Made by a program: the position numbers and the translations under genes
Shown: piece after piece, positions 32,482 through 40,727 of the stretch
How positions within the stretch are numbered: position 1 is the first letter of the stretch
Layout: the number at the start of each line of letters is the position of its first letter
The notes under the pieces: generated by a model
Databases searched by the model: none
Told to the model about the DNA's origin: nothing
Seen by the model: the letters and a program-made list of their open reading frames with translations, nothing else
From: Candidatus Avelusimicrobium pullarium
GTDB taxonomy: Bacteria; Elusimicrobiota; Elusimicrobia; Elusimicrobiales; Elusimicrobiaceae
Reading direction: 5' to 3'
DNA length: 64,000 bases
Assembly: GCA_944323745.1 (NCBI GenBank)
Contig: CALUTQ010000002.1
Coordinates: 620,001 to 684,000, forward strand

Positions 32482-33198
32482 ATGAAAAAACTGCTTGCCG
32501 CCTTTTTATTTGCTTTTGCTTTCGCGCTGCCTGCCAGCGCCAGTATGAACAGCGATTTTGCCGACCACTTTTCCGTCGGCGGTCTGGCTGACTATAACCG
32601 CGATATTTCTACAATGATCGGCTTGGCCGATTTCCACACCGGCAAAGGGGTTACCTTCCCCGGGTTTGACATTGGCGCTTCCGTTTCCGCCGTAAAAACA
32701 TCGTCCGGTAATTTTTCTTCCGAAGATTATCTTTATGCGCCTTTTATTACGGCCGAAACGCAGCTGCCCATTTTGGGTATGGGTATTGCCCTTCGCGGCA
32801 CGCAGTATGACGGGTTCAAATCGTTGGGCGGCGGCCTGAAATGGCACGGCTCTTTGGCTTTGATTAACCTTTCCGCCGCGGCCTTTTACGACCGCTACGG
32901 CACGGACTATTACGACGGAGACCACTATTCTGTGTCCGCCTCGGCTTCCGTCAACATATTGTTCCTGACCCCGTATGTGGGCATTGGCTACGACTACAGC
33001 GAACTGTCCACCAAAGGATTGGACAACTATCGTGATGAATGGGGGAATATCATTGGAAATCGCTCTACTTCTGACGGCGTGGTGCGCTATACCGCCGGCG
33101 TCAACTTTCACCCGCTGCCGCTGTTCTACGTATACGGTGCCTATACCTATACCAAATACAGCCAAGGCTTTCAGGGCGGTATCGGGCTGAACTTTTAA
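32482..33198 (+). CDS. Predicted outer-membrane beta-barrel protein
   Basis: A 238-residue protein with a clear signal peptide (KKLLAAFLFAFAFALPASAS) and alternating aromatic/polar strands ending GGIGLNF, where the final Phe is the usual barrel-assembly signal. I cannot name a family. The ATG at 32482 has AAGGA upstream; a TTG two codons earlier is unlikely. murB follows after 8 nt and may be co-transcribed. Confidence 0.7.
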   Translation: MKKLLAAFLFAFAFALPASASMNSDFADHFSVGGLADYNRDISTMIGLADFHTGKGVTFPGFDIGASVSAVKTSSGNFSSEDYLYAPFITAETQLPILGMGIALRGTQYDGFKSLGGGLKWHGSLALINLSAAAFYDRYGTDYYDGDHYSVSASASVNILFLTPYVGIGYDYSELSTKGLDNYRDEWGNIIGNRSTSDGVVRYTAGVNFHPLPLFYVYGAYTYTKYSQGFQGGIGLNF

Positions 33199-33206
33199 GG
33201 CCGCAT

Positions 33207-34109
33207 ATGGACTATAAAAAAGAACTTGCCGCCTATTTTAAAGAAAATTGTTTGTTTGACGAGCCGATGGCCCGCCACACCACCTATCGCACGGGCGGGC
33301 CGGCACAGGTTTACGTTTATCCCGCCAGCAGCGAAGACTGGAGCTTTGTGCTTAAACTGGCCCGCACGGAAAACATCCCCCTGCACATTATCGGCTTCGG
33401 CTCCAATATTTTAGTGGGCGGAAAGGGCTTGTCGGGCATTGTTTGCTCCACCAAACATATGAATCAAACCGCCGTAAAAGGCAACCGCATTACCGCACAG
33501 GCCGGTGCCGCGCTGGACAAAGTGTGCGAAATAGCCGTTGAAGCAGGCTTGGCCGGGATGGAAAAACTTTCCGGCATACCGGGCAGTATAGGCGGGGCCG
33601 TGTATATGAATGCCGGCGCCTTTGGGCAAGAAACGTTTGATTGCTTGGAATACGTGGAAGTGATTGACTTTGAAGGCAGGCCGGCAATGCTGCTTAAAAA
33701 AGATTTGCCTCATTCTTACCGCCACGTGGAAGGCATAGAAGATTATATTGTGCTCAGCGCGGGTTTTATTTTAGAACCGAAAGATTTTGCTTCTTTAACC
33801 GAAACGCGCAACTCTATTTTGCACAAACGCATTGAAAAACAACCGCTTGATTTCCCGTCCGCCGGAAGCGTTTTTAAACGCCCGACAGGCGACTATGCCT
33901 CCCGCCTGATTGACGAAGCCGGTCTGCGGGGGCTGAGCATAGGCGGGGCCAAGGTGTCTGAAAAGCACGCGGGGTTCATTATTAATTTTAACCACGCCAC
34001 GCCCGAAGACATTAAAGACCTTATGGCCGAAGTGCGCAGACAGGTAAAGGAAAAAAGCGGCATTGAGCTGGAACTGGAGCAAATCTTGTGGGGAGATTTT
34101 GCCCGCTGA
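33207..34109 (+). CDS. murB: UDP-N-acetylenolpyruvoylglucosamine reductase
   Basis: A 300-residue FAD enzyme for the second step of UDP-MurNAc synthesis. The RTGGPAQVYVYP segment, IIGFGSNILVGGKGLSGIV and LSGIPGSIGGAVYMNAGAFG are FAD-binding features; SAGSVFKRP holds the catalytic Ser, and GLRGLSIGGAKVSEKHAGFIIN the C-terminal site. The layout fits type II MurB (Firmicutes-like, shorter). AAGG lies before the ATG. Confidence 0.95.
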   Translation: MDYKKELAAYFKENCLFDEPMARHTTYRTGGPAQVYVYPASSEDWSFVLKLARTENIPLHIIGFGSNILVGGKGLSGIVCSTKHMNQTAVKGNRITAQAGAALDKVCEIAVEAGLAGMEKLSGIPGSIGGAVYMNAGAFGQETFDCLEYVEVIDFEGRPAMLLKKDLPHSYRHVEGIEDYIVLSAGFILEPKDFASLTETRNSILHKRIEKQPLDFPSAGSVFKRPTGDYASRLIDEAGLRGLSIGGAKVSEKHAGFIINFNHATPEDIKDLMAEVRRQVKEKSGIELELEQILWGDFAR

Positions 34110-34130
34110 GCCGTGTGCTTTGAAAAAAAA

Positions 34131-34160
34131 TTGACGCACCCCCCGCAATTAAGTTAAAAT
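34131..34160 (+). promoter_or_regulatory. Promoter of tRNA-Asp
   Basis: TTGACG (34131-34136), 18-bp spacer, TAAAAT (34155-34160). The spacer contains CCCCCCGCAATTAA, also found in the murI promoter. Confidence 0.6.
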
Positions 34161-34186
34161 ATAAGTACGAAAGAATTTAAGTCGTT

Positions 34187-34265
34187 GGAGTCGTGGTGTA
34201 GCCTGGTCTAACACGCTGCCCTGTCAAGGCAGAGACCGCGGGTTCGAATCCCGTCGACTCCGCCA
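34187..34265 (+). tRNA. tRNA-Asp (GTC anticodon)
   Basis: Acceptor stem GGAGTCG (34187-34193) pairs with CGACTCC (34255-34261); discriminator G, then encoded CCA (34263-34265). The anticodon arm CTGCC-CTGTCAA-GGCAG gives GTC. The T arm GCGGGTTCGAATCCCGT is canonical. Single tRNA with own promoter and terminator. Confidence 0.97.
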
Positions 34266-34277
34266 TTTAAAAACATA

Positions 34278-34299
34278 CCCGCCGCAAGGCGGGTTTTTT
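34278..34299 (+). terminator. Terminator of tRNA-Asp
   Basis: CCCGCC (34278-34283), GCAA loop, GGCGGG (34288-34293), then six T. Confidence 0.85.
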
Positions 34300-34445
34300 A
34301 ATGTCTTTGCGCCCCTGCCTTTGCGCATATATCCTTCTGCCGCGGTTTTTCCCGTGCGGCGTCCGGGGCACCCATTTGTCCGGCCTGTTCGTCACTTGCC
34401 ACTTTTGTTCCCGCACGTCACCTGCCGCACCGGTCGTTTTTTATT

Positions 34446-34451
34446 TATACT
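34446..34451 (+). promoter_or_regulatory. Promoter -10 box of the GNAT gene, leaderless type
   Basis: TATACT ending 6 nt before the ATG at 34458. Confidence 0.5.
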
Positions 34452-34457
34452 ATAGCT

Positions 34458-34949
34458 ATGCAGATACAAAAAGCCAGCCCCCTTTTTTGGCCGCAGCTGT
34501 TGCAGCTTTACGCCCAAGCCCGCACTTTTATGGCGCAAAACGGCAATCCCTATCAATGGGTTAACGGCTATCCTTCGCGCACGGTTTTGCTGCAAGATAT
34601 ACAGCAAGGGCATCTGTATGTGTGTATGGACGGCACGCGGGTGGCGGCGGCCTTTTGTTTCAGGCCGGGGCCGGACCCCACGTACCGCCACATAGAAAAA
34701 GGCCGCTGGCTTAATGAGCTGCCTTATTATGTGGTGCACCGTTTGGCCGTGGCCGAACCAGGGCGAGGGACAGGTGCTTTTTGTCTGCGCTGGTGCCTGC
34801 AGCAAAACCCCAATCTGCGGGCGGACACCCATCAAGACAACCTGCCTATGCAGAAACTCATTTTAAAAAGCGGCTTTGTTTATTGCGGCATTATTTACAC
34901 CCGCGACGGCTCTGCGCGGTTGGCGTACCAGCACGCAGCAGCAAACTAA
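34458..34949 (+). CDS. GNAT family N-acetyltransferase
   Basis: A 163-residue acetyltransferase. The acetyl-CoA loop is seen at HRLAVAEPGRGTGAFCLRW, and the last third (LRADTHQDNLPMQKLILKSG, then FVYCGIIYTRDGSARLAYQ) is typical of a GNAT subgroup common in gut bacteria. Target unknown. No ribosome binding site; -10 box 6 nt upstream. Confidence 0.85.
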   Translation: MQIQKASPLFWPQLLQLYAQARTFMAQNGNPYQWVNGYPSRTVLLQDIQQGHLYVCMDGTRVAAAFCFRPGPDPTYRHIEKGRWLNELPYYVVHRLAVAEPGRGTGAFCLRWCLQQNPNLRADTHQDNLPMQKLILKSGFVYCGIIYTRDGSARLAYQHAAAN

Positions 34950-34995
34950 TTAAAAAAGGCAGGGCTGGGGAACGCCGCCTTCTTTTTTAAAAAGC

Positions 34996-35001
34996 TATCA
35001 T
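34996..35001 (+). promoter_or_regulatory. Promoter -10 box of the Omp85-like gene, leaderless type
   Basis: TATCAT in GCTATCAT, ending 6 nt before the ATG at 35008. Confidence 0.5.
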
Positions 35002-35007
35002 ATACAT

Positions 35008-36303
35008 ATGAGAAAACTTTTCTGTCTGCTGCTTTGTCTGCTGGGCACGTCGTCTTGGGCAAGCGATACGTCCGTCGTGGGCGACATTTCCATTTCCACC
35101 ACCCGTGTAGATCCTGCCGTGGTAGCGCATAAATTTCCGTTAAAAAAAGGCGACCCTTTCAGCTGGCAGGCGTTTGAAGAAGCTCAAAACAAACTGCACG
35201 ATATGCGTTTGTTTAAAAAACTTGATTTTTCCGCCAAGCCCAACGGCAACCAAACCGATATTTCCATCGCGGCCGAAGACGGCTATTACTTTTTTCCGCT
35301 GACGTTTTTTTCTTCCGGCGATAAAGATGTCTTTTTCCTTTCGCTGTTTGAAGGCAACTTTTTAAAAAAAGGCGAAACGCTTTTTGCCACCGCCGGCATT
35401 AGCGACGACGGCTATGCCTTTTCCGGCGGGTTAAGCATTTTGGACAATTTTTTTATGGCCAGCTTTACCAAACTGGACGCCGAACAACGTTTTTACGAAG
35501 ATTATTGGTCCAGCACGCACGGGGTGCTCAGCGTATCCAAAGACGAAGGAGAATTCGGCGACCCGCTTTATAAATGGGATATGCGCGACTATGATTTGCG
35601 TCTGCTTTATGCGCGTCAAATGGGCGATTTCAGCGCATTTATTTCGCCGGAGTTCAAGCACGTGTCTTATTCGGCCCGTGTGGACGCGGGCAACCACAAC
35701 CAATGGACGGTGGGGCTTTCGTACCGGCACAATGTGCGCACCTCGTCCGGAATGGGGGCTTTGTTCGGTTTCGGTCTTTCCGACAAAAAGAAAATGCTGG
35801 CCGATTTGCCCGCCCCGCTCTATGCCTATGCGGCAGACGTTTCTTTTACGGCCGGCGGGGCGTGGTCCGGCGCCGATTATGACATTACCAAACTTACGCT
35901 TAACGGCCTTTGGCAGACGGAAACAAAAACACATCACACCTTTTTTGTACAGGTTAAAGCGCAGGACACTTACGGCTCGCCTTTCTCCGACCAAGTACTC
36001 TCCACCGATTTGCTGGGCGGCCAAGGCCGCTACCGCCGTTTGATACGCGGCAAACGCGGGGCGGGAATGACGGTGTCCGTGCTATATTATTTACTGCGCA
36101 ACAATACGGGCCTTTTGTCTCTGCAGCCCTTTTATGATTTGGCTTACGTTTATGCAGGCGGCGCCTACCGCGACCATAGCGGCGCGGGCGCCACGCTGGC
36201 TTATAAATTCTGGCGCTTTCCTTTTCCGCTGGGCATTAACTACACGCGCAATTTAAGCGACCAAAGCAATGTGGTGGCTTTTGTGGTGGGCGGCTCGTTT
36301 TAA
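35008..36303 (+). CDS. Omp85-family outer-membrane protein with a single POTRA-like domain
   Basis: A 431-residue protein with signal peptide (KLFCLLLCLLGTSSWAS). Residues 22-95 resemble one POTRA domain (GDISISTTRVDPAVVAHKFP, then KKGDPFSWQAFEEAQNKLHDMRLF), the rest a 16-strand-type barrel with LGGQGRYRRLIRG where Omp85 proteins keep the lid-lock loop. It ends PFPLGINYTRNLSDQSNVVAFVVGGSF. BamA has five POTRAs, so this is a minor paralogue, perhaps TamA/TpsB-like. Substrate unknown. Confidence 0.7.
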   Translation: MRKLFCLLLCLLGTSSWASDTSVVGDISISTTRVDPAVVAHKFPLKKGDPFSWQAFEEAQNKLHDMRLFKKLDFSAKPNGNQTDISIAAEDGYYFFPLTFFSSGDKDVFFLSLFEGNFLKKGETLFATAGISDDGYAFSGGLSILDNFFMASFTKLDAEQRFYEDYWSSTHGVLSVSKDEGEFGDPLYKWDMRDYDLRLLYARQMGDFSAFISPEFKHVSYSARVDAGNHNQWTVGLSYRHNVRTSSGMGALFGFGLSDKKKMLADLPAPLYAYAADVSFTAGGAWSGADYDITKLTLNGLWQTETKTHHTFFVQVKAQDTYGSPFSDQVLSTDLLGGQGRYRRLIRGKRGAGMTVSVLYYLLRNNTGLLSLQPFYDLAYVYAGGAYRDHSGAGATLAYKFWRFPFPLGINYTRNLSDQSNVVAFVVGGSF

Positions 36304-36528
36304 AAACCGCAGGCAAAAGCCCGCGGTGCTTCTTTCCGACGTTTTGATGCGCAAACCGAAACGGCCTGCCCGTTCTGTTGACCTTCCGGCAAAGACAAAT
36401 ATCCGTCTTTTTTAAACCACTCTTTTTAGGGGTTAGAATGAAACCTCTTTTTGCCAAATTTCACGCCCTATTTTTGTCCGTTTATATTATAATGAAAAAG
36501 AGGTTTTGATTCTTCTAAGGAGGGTGAT
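36304..36528 (+). other. Intergenic stretch before hppA
   Basis: A weak hairpin, ACCGCAGGC (36306-36314) with GCCCGCGGT (36319-36327) and a T-rich tail, may end the Omp85-like gene. TATAAT at 36488-36493 and AAGGAGG near 36518-36524 belong to hppA. Nothing else is recognised. Confidence 0.5.
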
Positions 36529-38898
36529 ATGTGGTATGGAATATCTTCCCTGCGCCCCTTTGAACAATATGCGCTTTTCGGCGTATTGTTTATTGCGGTG
36601 CTGGGGCTGTTGTATGCGCTGTTTCTGCGCAACCAAGTATTGCACGAAGACACCGGCACACCGGCTATGCTAAAAGTATGGACGGCCATTAAGGAAGGTG
36701 CCAATGCGTATTTAAAAAGACAATTAAAGACCATTCTGCCTTTAATTGCTTTGCTGACAGTTTGTCTTTTTCTTTCCGTTTACATTGTGCCCGTATCGCA
36801 CGATGCCACGGAACGCTTTGCCGGCCTGACGCCGGAAACAGTTAAACTTATTGCCGCTTTCGGGCGCGCGGGTGCGTTTATTTTGGGGGCGGTATTTTCG
36901 CTGTTAGTAGGCCAGCTGGGTATGCGTATTGCCGTGGACGCCAACGTACGCGTGGCGGCCGCTTCCAAACGCAGCTTTGGCGACGCACTCAAAATAGCTT
37001 ACCGCGCAGGCACCGTAACGGGTATGCTGACTGACGGGCTGGGCCTGTTGGGCGGTACGGTCATCTTTATTATTTTCGGCATTGCCGCGCCGGACGCGTT
37101 GCTGGGGTTTGGTTTCGGCGGTACGCTGCTGGCGTTGTTTATGCGCGTAGGCGGCGGCATTTACACCAAAGCCGCTGACGTAGGGGCCGACCTGGTGGGC
37201 AAGGTGGAAGCAGGCATCCCCGAAGATGACCCGCGCAACCCCGCCGTAGTGGCCGATTTGGTGGGCGACAACGTGGGCGACTGCGCCGGTATGGCGGCAG
37301 ACATTTTTGAGTCTTACGAAGTAACCATCGTTTCGGGCCTTATTTTGGGCATTTCGCTTTGGCGCATTACGGGCCACCACGAGTGGATCGTCTATCCGCT
37401 TTTGGTGCGCGGTATCGGCGTGTTGTGCTCTATCATCGGCACCTATGCCGTAAAAGACTCCAACCGCACGGCCGGCAACGCGATGAAAGCCATTTTTAAA
37501 GGCTACAGCATTTCAGCCATTATTTCCATTGTCATCTTTGGCACGCTGGCGTATTTTTATATGAACCAGGTGCCCGGCGGCTGGTGGCGGCCCTTTGCCG
37601 TAACGACTATCGGCATTTTGCTGGCCATCTGCATTGACCGCCTGACCGAATACTTTACGGGGACGGACAAAAAACCCGTACAGGAAGTGAAAAAAGCCAC
37701 CACCACAGGTTCCGCCACGACCATTCTTTCCGGTCTTGCCGTGGGGATGGAATCTGCCGTCTGGACGACGGTTGTGCTGGCGGCTTCCATTTTTGCTTCC
37801 GTGCTGATTTTCGGCACCATTGACGGACTGACGGCTTCGGAATCGTTTACCTTTGTGCTCTACGGCGTGGCGATGACCGGTATCGGTATGCTGACACTGA
37901 CGGGCAACAACGTGGCGATGGACTCCTTCGGCCCGATTGCCGACAATGCCAACGGCATCGGCGAAATGGCCTGGCACGGACAGGATGACACCGACACCAA
38001 AAAAGCCCGCCAGATTATGGCCGATTTGGACGGCGTGGGCAACACCACCAAAGCCATTACCAAAGGGGTGGCCATCGGCTCGGCCGTTATTGCGGCGGTG
38101 GCGCTGTTTGCTTCCTATATGGTAGACGTAAGCAATGTGCAAACCCTGCTTAACGACGCCTGGAAAGCCGCCGGCGAAAATAAGGTGCTGGAGCTTTTGT
38201 CCCAGGTGGGCATTGTGGTGTCTAACCCGACGGTGTTTGTGGGGATGCTCATCGGCGCGGCACTGCCGTGGTTGTTTTCTTCTTTTGCCATTAACGCCGT
38301 CAACCGCGCGGCCGGCCTGATTGTGCTGGAAGTGCGCCGTCAGTTTAAACTGGGCGTGCTGGAAGGCAAAGCCGAGCCCGATTACACACGTGCGGTGGGC
38401 ATTTCCACCATTGCGGCACAAAAAGAGCTGATTGTGCTGGCCACGCTGGGTATTGTGTCGCCTATTGTGGTAGGGCTGGCGATGGGTGTAGAAGCACTGG
38501 GCGGCTTTTTGGCGGGCATTATCGTATCCGGCCAATTGCTGGCGGTGTTTATGGCAAACTCCGGCGGGGCTTGGGATAACGCCAAAAAAGTGGTGGAAGA
38601 CGAACCTTCCGACCTTGCCGCCAACACCGGCAAAGGCTCCGAACGCCACAAAGCCAGCGTGGTGGGCGATACGGTAGGCGACCCGTTAAAGGATACCGCC
38701 GGCCCGGCAGTCAACCCGCTGATTAAGGTGGTCAATATGGTGGCGGTTATCGTGGCACCTATCATCGTCAACTACCACAACGACTATACGCCGCTTGGCA
38801 AAATCGGCTGGGTGTGCGTGATTGTGCTGCTGGCCGTATTGACGTGGGCTATCCTTAAAAGCAAAGCCCCCGCGCAAGACTTCACCGCACAGAAATAA
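36529..38898 (+). CDS. hppA: Membrane-bound H+-translocating pyrophosphatase, K+-independent type
   Basis: A 789-residue pump with about 16 membrane helices that uses pyrophosphate hydrolysis to move H+ (or Na+). Substrate motifs: GGGIYTKAADVGADLVGKVE, EDDPRNPAVVADLVGDNVGDCAGMAAD, and the late GDTVGDPLKDTAGPAVNPL. In GNTTKAITKG the Lys and Thr are the residues that mark potassium-independent pumps (K+-dependent ones have Ala and Gly/Ala), so this is inferred K+-independent. The strong AAGGAGG site and promoter suggest high expression. It could recover energy from biosynthetic PPi in a fermenter. Confidence 0.95.
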   Translation: MWYGISSLRPFEQYALFGVLFIAVLGLLYALFLRNQVLHEDTGTPAMLKVWTAIKEGANAYLKRQLKTILPLIALLTVCLFLSVYIVPVSHDATERFAGLTPETVKLIAAFGRAGAFILGAVFSLLVGQLGMRIAVDANVRVAAASKRSFGDALKIAYRAGTVTGMLTDGLGLLGGTVIFIIFGIAAPDALLGFGFGGTLLALFMRVGGGIYTKAADVGADLVGKVEAGIPEDDPRNPAVVADLVGDNVGDCAGMAADIFESYEVTIVSGLILGISLWRITGHHEWIVYPLLVRGIGVLCSIIGTYAVKDSNRTAGNAMKAIFKGYSISAIISIVIFGTLAYFYMNQVPGGWWRPFAVTTIGILLAICIDRLTEYFTGTDKKPVQEVKKATTTGSATTILSGLAVGMESAVWTTVVLAASIFASVLIFGTIDGLTASESFTFVLYGVAMTGIGMLTLTGNNVAMDSFGPIADNANGIGEMAWHGQDDTDTKKARQIMADLDGVGNTTKAITKGVAIGSAVIAAVALFASYMVDVSNVQTLLNDAWKAAGENKVLELLSQVGIVVSNPTVFVGMLIGAALPWLFSSFAINAVNRAAGLIVLEVRRQFKLGVLEGKAEPDYTRAVGISTIAAQKELIVLATLGIVSPIVVGLAMGVEALGGFLAGIIVSGQLLAVFMANSGGAWDNAKKVVEDEPSDLAANTGKGSERHKASVVGDTVGDPLKDTAGPAVNPLIKVVNMVAVIVAPIIVNYHNDYTPLGKIGWVCVIVLLAVLTWAILKSKAPAQDFTAQK

Positions 38899-38910
38899 TT
38901 TGCAGCAAAC

Positions 38911-38942
38911 AAAACCCCCGCTCGATTGAGCGGGGGTTTTTT
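38911..38942. terminator. Bidirectional terminator between hppA and pilin 4 (repeat copy 1)
   Basis: AAAACCCCCGCTC (38911-38923), GATT loop, GAGCGGGGGTTTT (38928-38940). Identical to the terminator at 40243-40272. Confidence 0.9.
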
Positions 38943-39480
38943 ATAAAACATATTCTAAGCCGCCTGTACTGTTTGTTTGTTGTATTCCAAGAGTTTTACA
39001 AATATTTTCTCCTTCCGTATTATAATAACGACAAACAATTTTTCTATTATCTAAACGCGCAATAGCATACGTTGTATTTTTCGGCAATCGATGACAAGTA
39101 CTTATGCTGTCTTTCCAACATCCCAAATGATCGCTCTTGCAAGCAGCACGGCAAACAAAATATTTTGTTTGTACACAATTCGACGACCACTCCTTGACTA
39201 TTTCTCCTGGGAGAGTAATATCCAACAAATCAACATCTTCCGCATACTGTCCATTTGCCATATAATAACGTTCCTCCGCATCAGCTATACTTCGTATCAG
39301 CATAATAGCTTCTGCCGCACGGCTTTTTTCCACCGCTTTTTCATATTGAGGCAACGCGATGGCGGCCAATATGCCGATGATCAGCACCACCACCAAAAGT
39401 TCTATTAGCGTAAAACCGCCAAATTTACGTTTTGCGGAGGTTTTAAAAGGAAGAATGTTTTTTTGATAAATTTTGCTCAT
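38941..39480 (-). CDS. Type IV pilin-like protein (pilin 4)
   Basis: A 179-residue prepilin: leader [20 protein letters not shown], cleavage before [16 protein letters not shown], helix to [13 protein letters not shown]. Variable part: [21 protein letters not shown], several Cys ([15 protein letters not shown]), and the segment [22 protein letters not shown] that recurs in pilin-like proteins here. Its first 180 nt, promoter and leader are nearly identical to pilin 5, immediately upstream; clearly a tandem duplicate with a replaced C-terminus. Confidence 0.9.
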   Translation of the reverse strand: MSKIYQKNILPFKTSAKRKFGGFTLIELLVVVLIIGILAAIALPQYEKAVEKSRAAEAIMLIRSIADAEERYYMANGQYAEDVDLLDITLPGEIVKEWSSNCVQTKYFVCRAACKSDHLGCWKDSISTCHRLPKNTTYAIARLDNRKIVCRYYNTEGENICKTLGIQQTNSTGGLEYVL

Positions 39481-39514
39481 AGGCAAAATTTATCAAAAAA
39501 AAAAAACGAGTCAA
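39458..39514 (-). promoter_or_regulatory. Pilin start module (copy 4)
   Basis: TTGACT (39514-39509), spacer with twelve T (39506-39495), TAAATT (39492-39487), 6 nt, ATG at 39480. Palindrome arms at 39465-39476 and 39483-39494. Confidence 0.75.
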
Positions 39515-39561
39515 CCCCTTTAAAACAGCGAAAGGTTTGCAATCATTCATTGTATGATACT

Positions 39562-39575
39562 TACCCGGTCGGGTA
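39562..39575. repeat. Short perfect palindrome between pilins 4 and 5
   Basis: TACCCGGTCGGGTA: a 6-bp inverted repeat with a 2-bp centre, 31 nt past the pilin 5 stop. Without a T-run it is not a convincing terminator; it may be a binding site. Confidence 0.3.
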
Positions 39576-39606
39576 TATTAATTAAAATTACTATTGGTTG
39601 AATTGT

Positions 39607-40134
39607 TTACCAGTGTTGCACATACTCAGCCCATTCTTCACATAACTGACGCTGATAATCGGAAGCACGGCCATATAAAAAACACACACGGTGGTCGTCT
39701 TTATCAATAGCCAAACTATACACTTTTGCGCCTTTGGTATCACTGTCGTCTAGCCGTCTGCTTACCAAGGCGATATAATCAGGAAGGCCAGATGCAGTTG
39801 ACGAAAAAATAAAATATTTTCCTACTGCGGCTGGAATCCTTCCGCTATACCGGCCTTGTCCACCATATTGCACATCCAAGTTATTAATATCCGAACTATA
39901 TTCTCCGTTGGCCATATAATAAACTTTATTTGCATTGGCTATTTCCTGCACGGCCAATATCGCTTCACTCATACGGCTTTTTTCCACCGCTTTTTCATAT
40001 TGAGGCAACGCAATAGCGGCCAATATGCCGATGATCAGCACCACCACCAAAAGTTCTATTAGCGTAAAACCGCCAAATTTACGTTTTACGGAGGTTTTAA
40101 AAGAAAGAATGTTTTTTTGATAAATTTTGCTCAT
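39607..40134 (-). CDS. Type IV pilin-like protein (pilin 5)
   Basis: A 175-residue prepilin with leader [20 protein letters not shown] and the same FTLIE core as pilin 4 up to EKSR. Then its own globular part: [41 protein letters not shown], ending [14 protein letters not shown]. The ATG at 40134 is at the palindrome centre. Probably transcribed separately from pilin 4, since each has its own promoter. Confidence 0.9.
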   Translation of the reverse strand: MSKIYQKNILSFKTSVKRKFGGFTLIELLVVVLIIGILAAIALPQYEKAVEKSRMSEAILAVQEIANANKVYYMANGEYSSDINNLDVQYGGQGRYSGRIPAAVGKYFIFSSTASGLPDYIALVSRRLDDSDTKGAKVYSLAIDKDDHRVCFLYGRASDYQRQLCEEWAEYVQHW

Positions 40135-40168
40135 AGGCAAAATTTATCAAAAAAAAAAAACGAGTCAA
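40112..40168 (-). promoter_or_regulatory. Pilin start module (copy 5)
   Basis: TTGACT (40168-40163), spacer with twelve T (40160-40149), TAAATT (40146-40141), 6 nt, ATG at 40134. Palindrome arms at 40119-40130 and 40137-40148. Confidence 0.75.
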
Positions 40169-40242
40169 GCCCTTCTGTTTTTATCAGCCAAAAAATATCT
40201 TGCGCCCAAAAATCTTCTACCTTATCCGTTTTTAAGCCAAAC

Positions 40243-40274
40243 AAAACCCCCGCTCGATTGAGCGGGGGTTTTTG
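40243..40274. terminator. Terminator of the lipoprotein gene (repeat copy 2)
   Basis: AAAACCCCCGCTC (40243-40255), GATT, GAGCGGGGGTTTT (40260-40272), identical to 38911-38940. Confidence 0.85.
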
Positions 40275-40287
40275 TTTAACCAAATGT

Positions 40288-40632
40288 TTACGGGCATTTA
40301 TAAATCAGCCCGCCGTAGCGCACGCCGTCCACGTAAAAGTCCCTAAAATATTCTTCCGACGCACCGGCCTGCGCCACCGCAGCAGAACGCAAATACACCA
40401 CATTGCCCCCCAAATTGGCCGCATTGTTGCGGATATTGGCCAGCATATCTTGACTCCATTGACCGCTTACGTCGTTTTGGTCGCCCAGCACACCAGCTAA
40501 AAACTGACAGCCCTGCGGCTTTTGCGTTACGATTTTAACTTCGCTGTTGGTTTGGCTGACTTTTGTTTGCGGCACCACCACACACGCTGCCAAACAGAAA
40601 CAGCCCATTACAAACAAAAAAATATTTTTCAT
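40288..40632 (-). CDS. Small lipoprotein, DUF4156-like
   Basis: A 114-residue lipoprotein: signal peptide with lipobox LAAC (GCFCLAACVVVPQ). The mature part has CQFLAGVLGDQND, an NIRNNAANLGGNVVYLRS helix-strand and C near the end (YKCP). This matches my memory of DUF4156 proteins (a Cys, then RNKAAELGAN). Function unknown; membrane-anchored. ATG at 40632 has GGAGG upstream and TATAAT at 40656-40651. Confidence 0.7.
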   Translation of the reverse strand: MKNIFLFVMGCFCLAACVVVPQTKVSQTNSEVKIVTQKPQGCQFLAGVLGDQNDVSGQWSQDMLANIRNNAANLGGNVVYLRSAAVAQAGASEEYFRDFYVDGVRYGGLIYKCP

Positions 40633-40650
40633 AGGTTCCTCCGCTGTAAC

Positions 40651-40656
40651 ATTATA
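40651..40656 (-). promoter_or_regulatory. Promoter -10 box of the lipoprotein gene
   Basis: TATAAT; gives a leader of about 12 nt with GGAGG. Confidence 0.55.
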
Positions 40657-40714
40657 ACAAATCGTTTTTGTTTTCTTTTTGTTTTTGCGCATACGCGGCC
40701 GACCGCGTTTTTGA

Positions 40715-40720
40715 TAAGAT
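40715..40720 (+). promoter_or_regulatory. Promoter -10 box of the hypothetical gene at 40728, leaderless type
   Basis: TAAGAT ending 7 nt before the ATG. Confidence 0.35.
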
Positions 40721-40727
40721 GAATCTT

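Noticed and set aside
37513-38649. 378-codon minus-strand frame inside hppA
   Set aside because: Antisense shadow, rich in His and Arg; hppA itself has all pump motifs.
39458-40168. Insertion-sequence inverted repeats flanking the pilin pair
   Set aside because: The palindromes belong to each gene's own start module and no transposase or target duplication is present.
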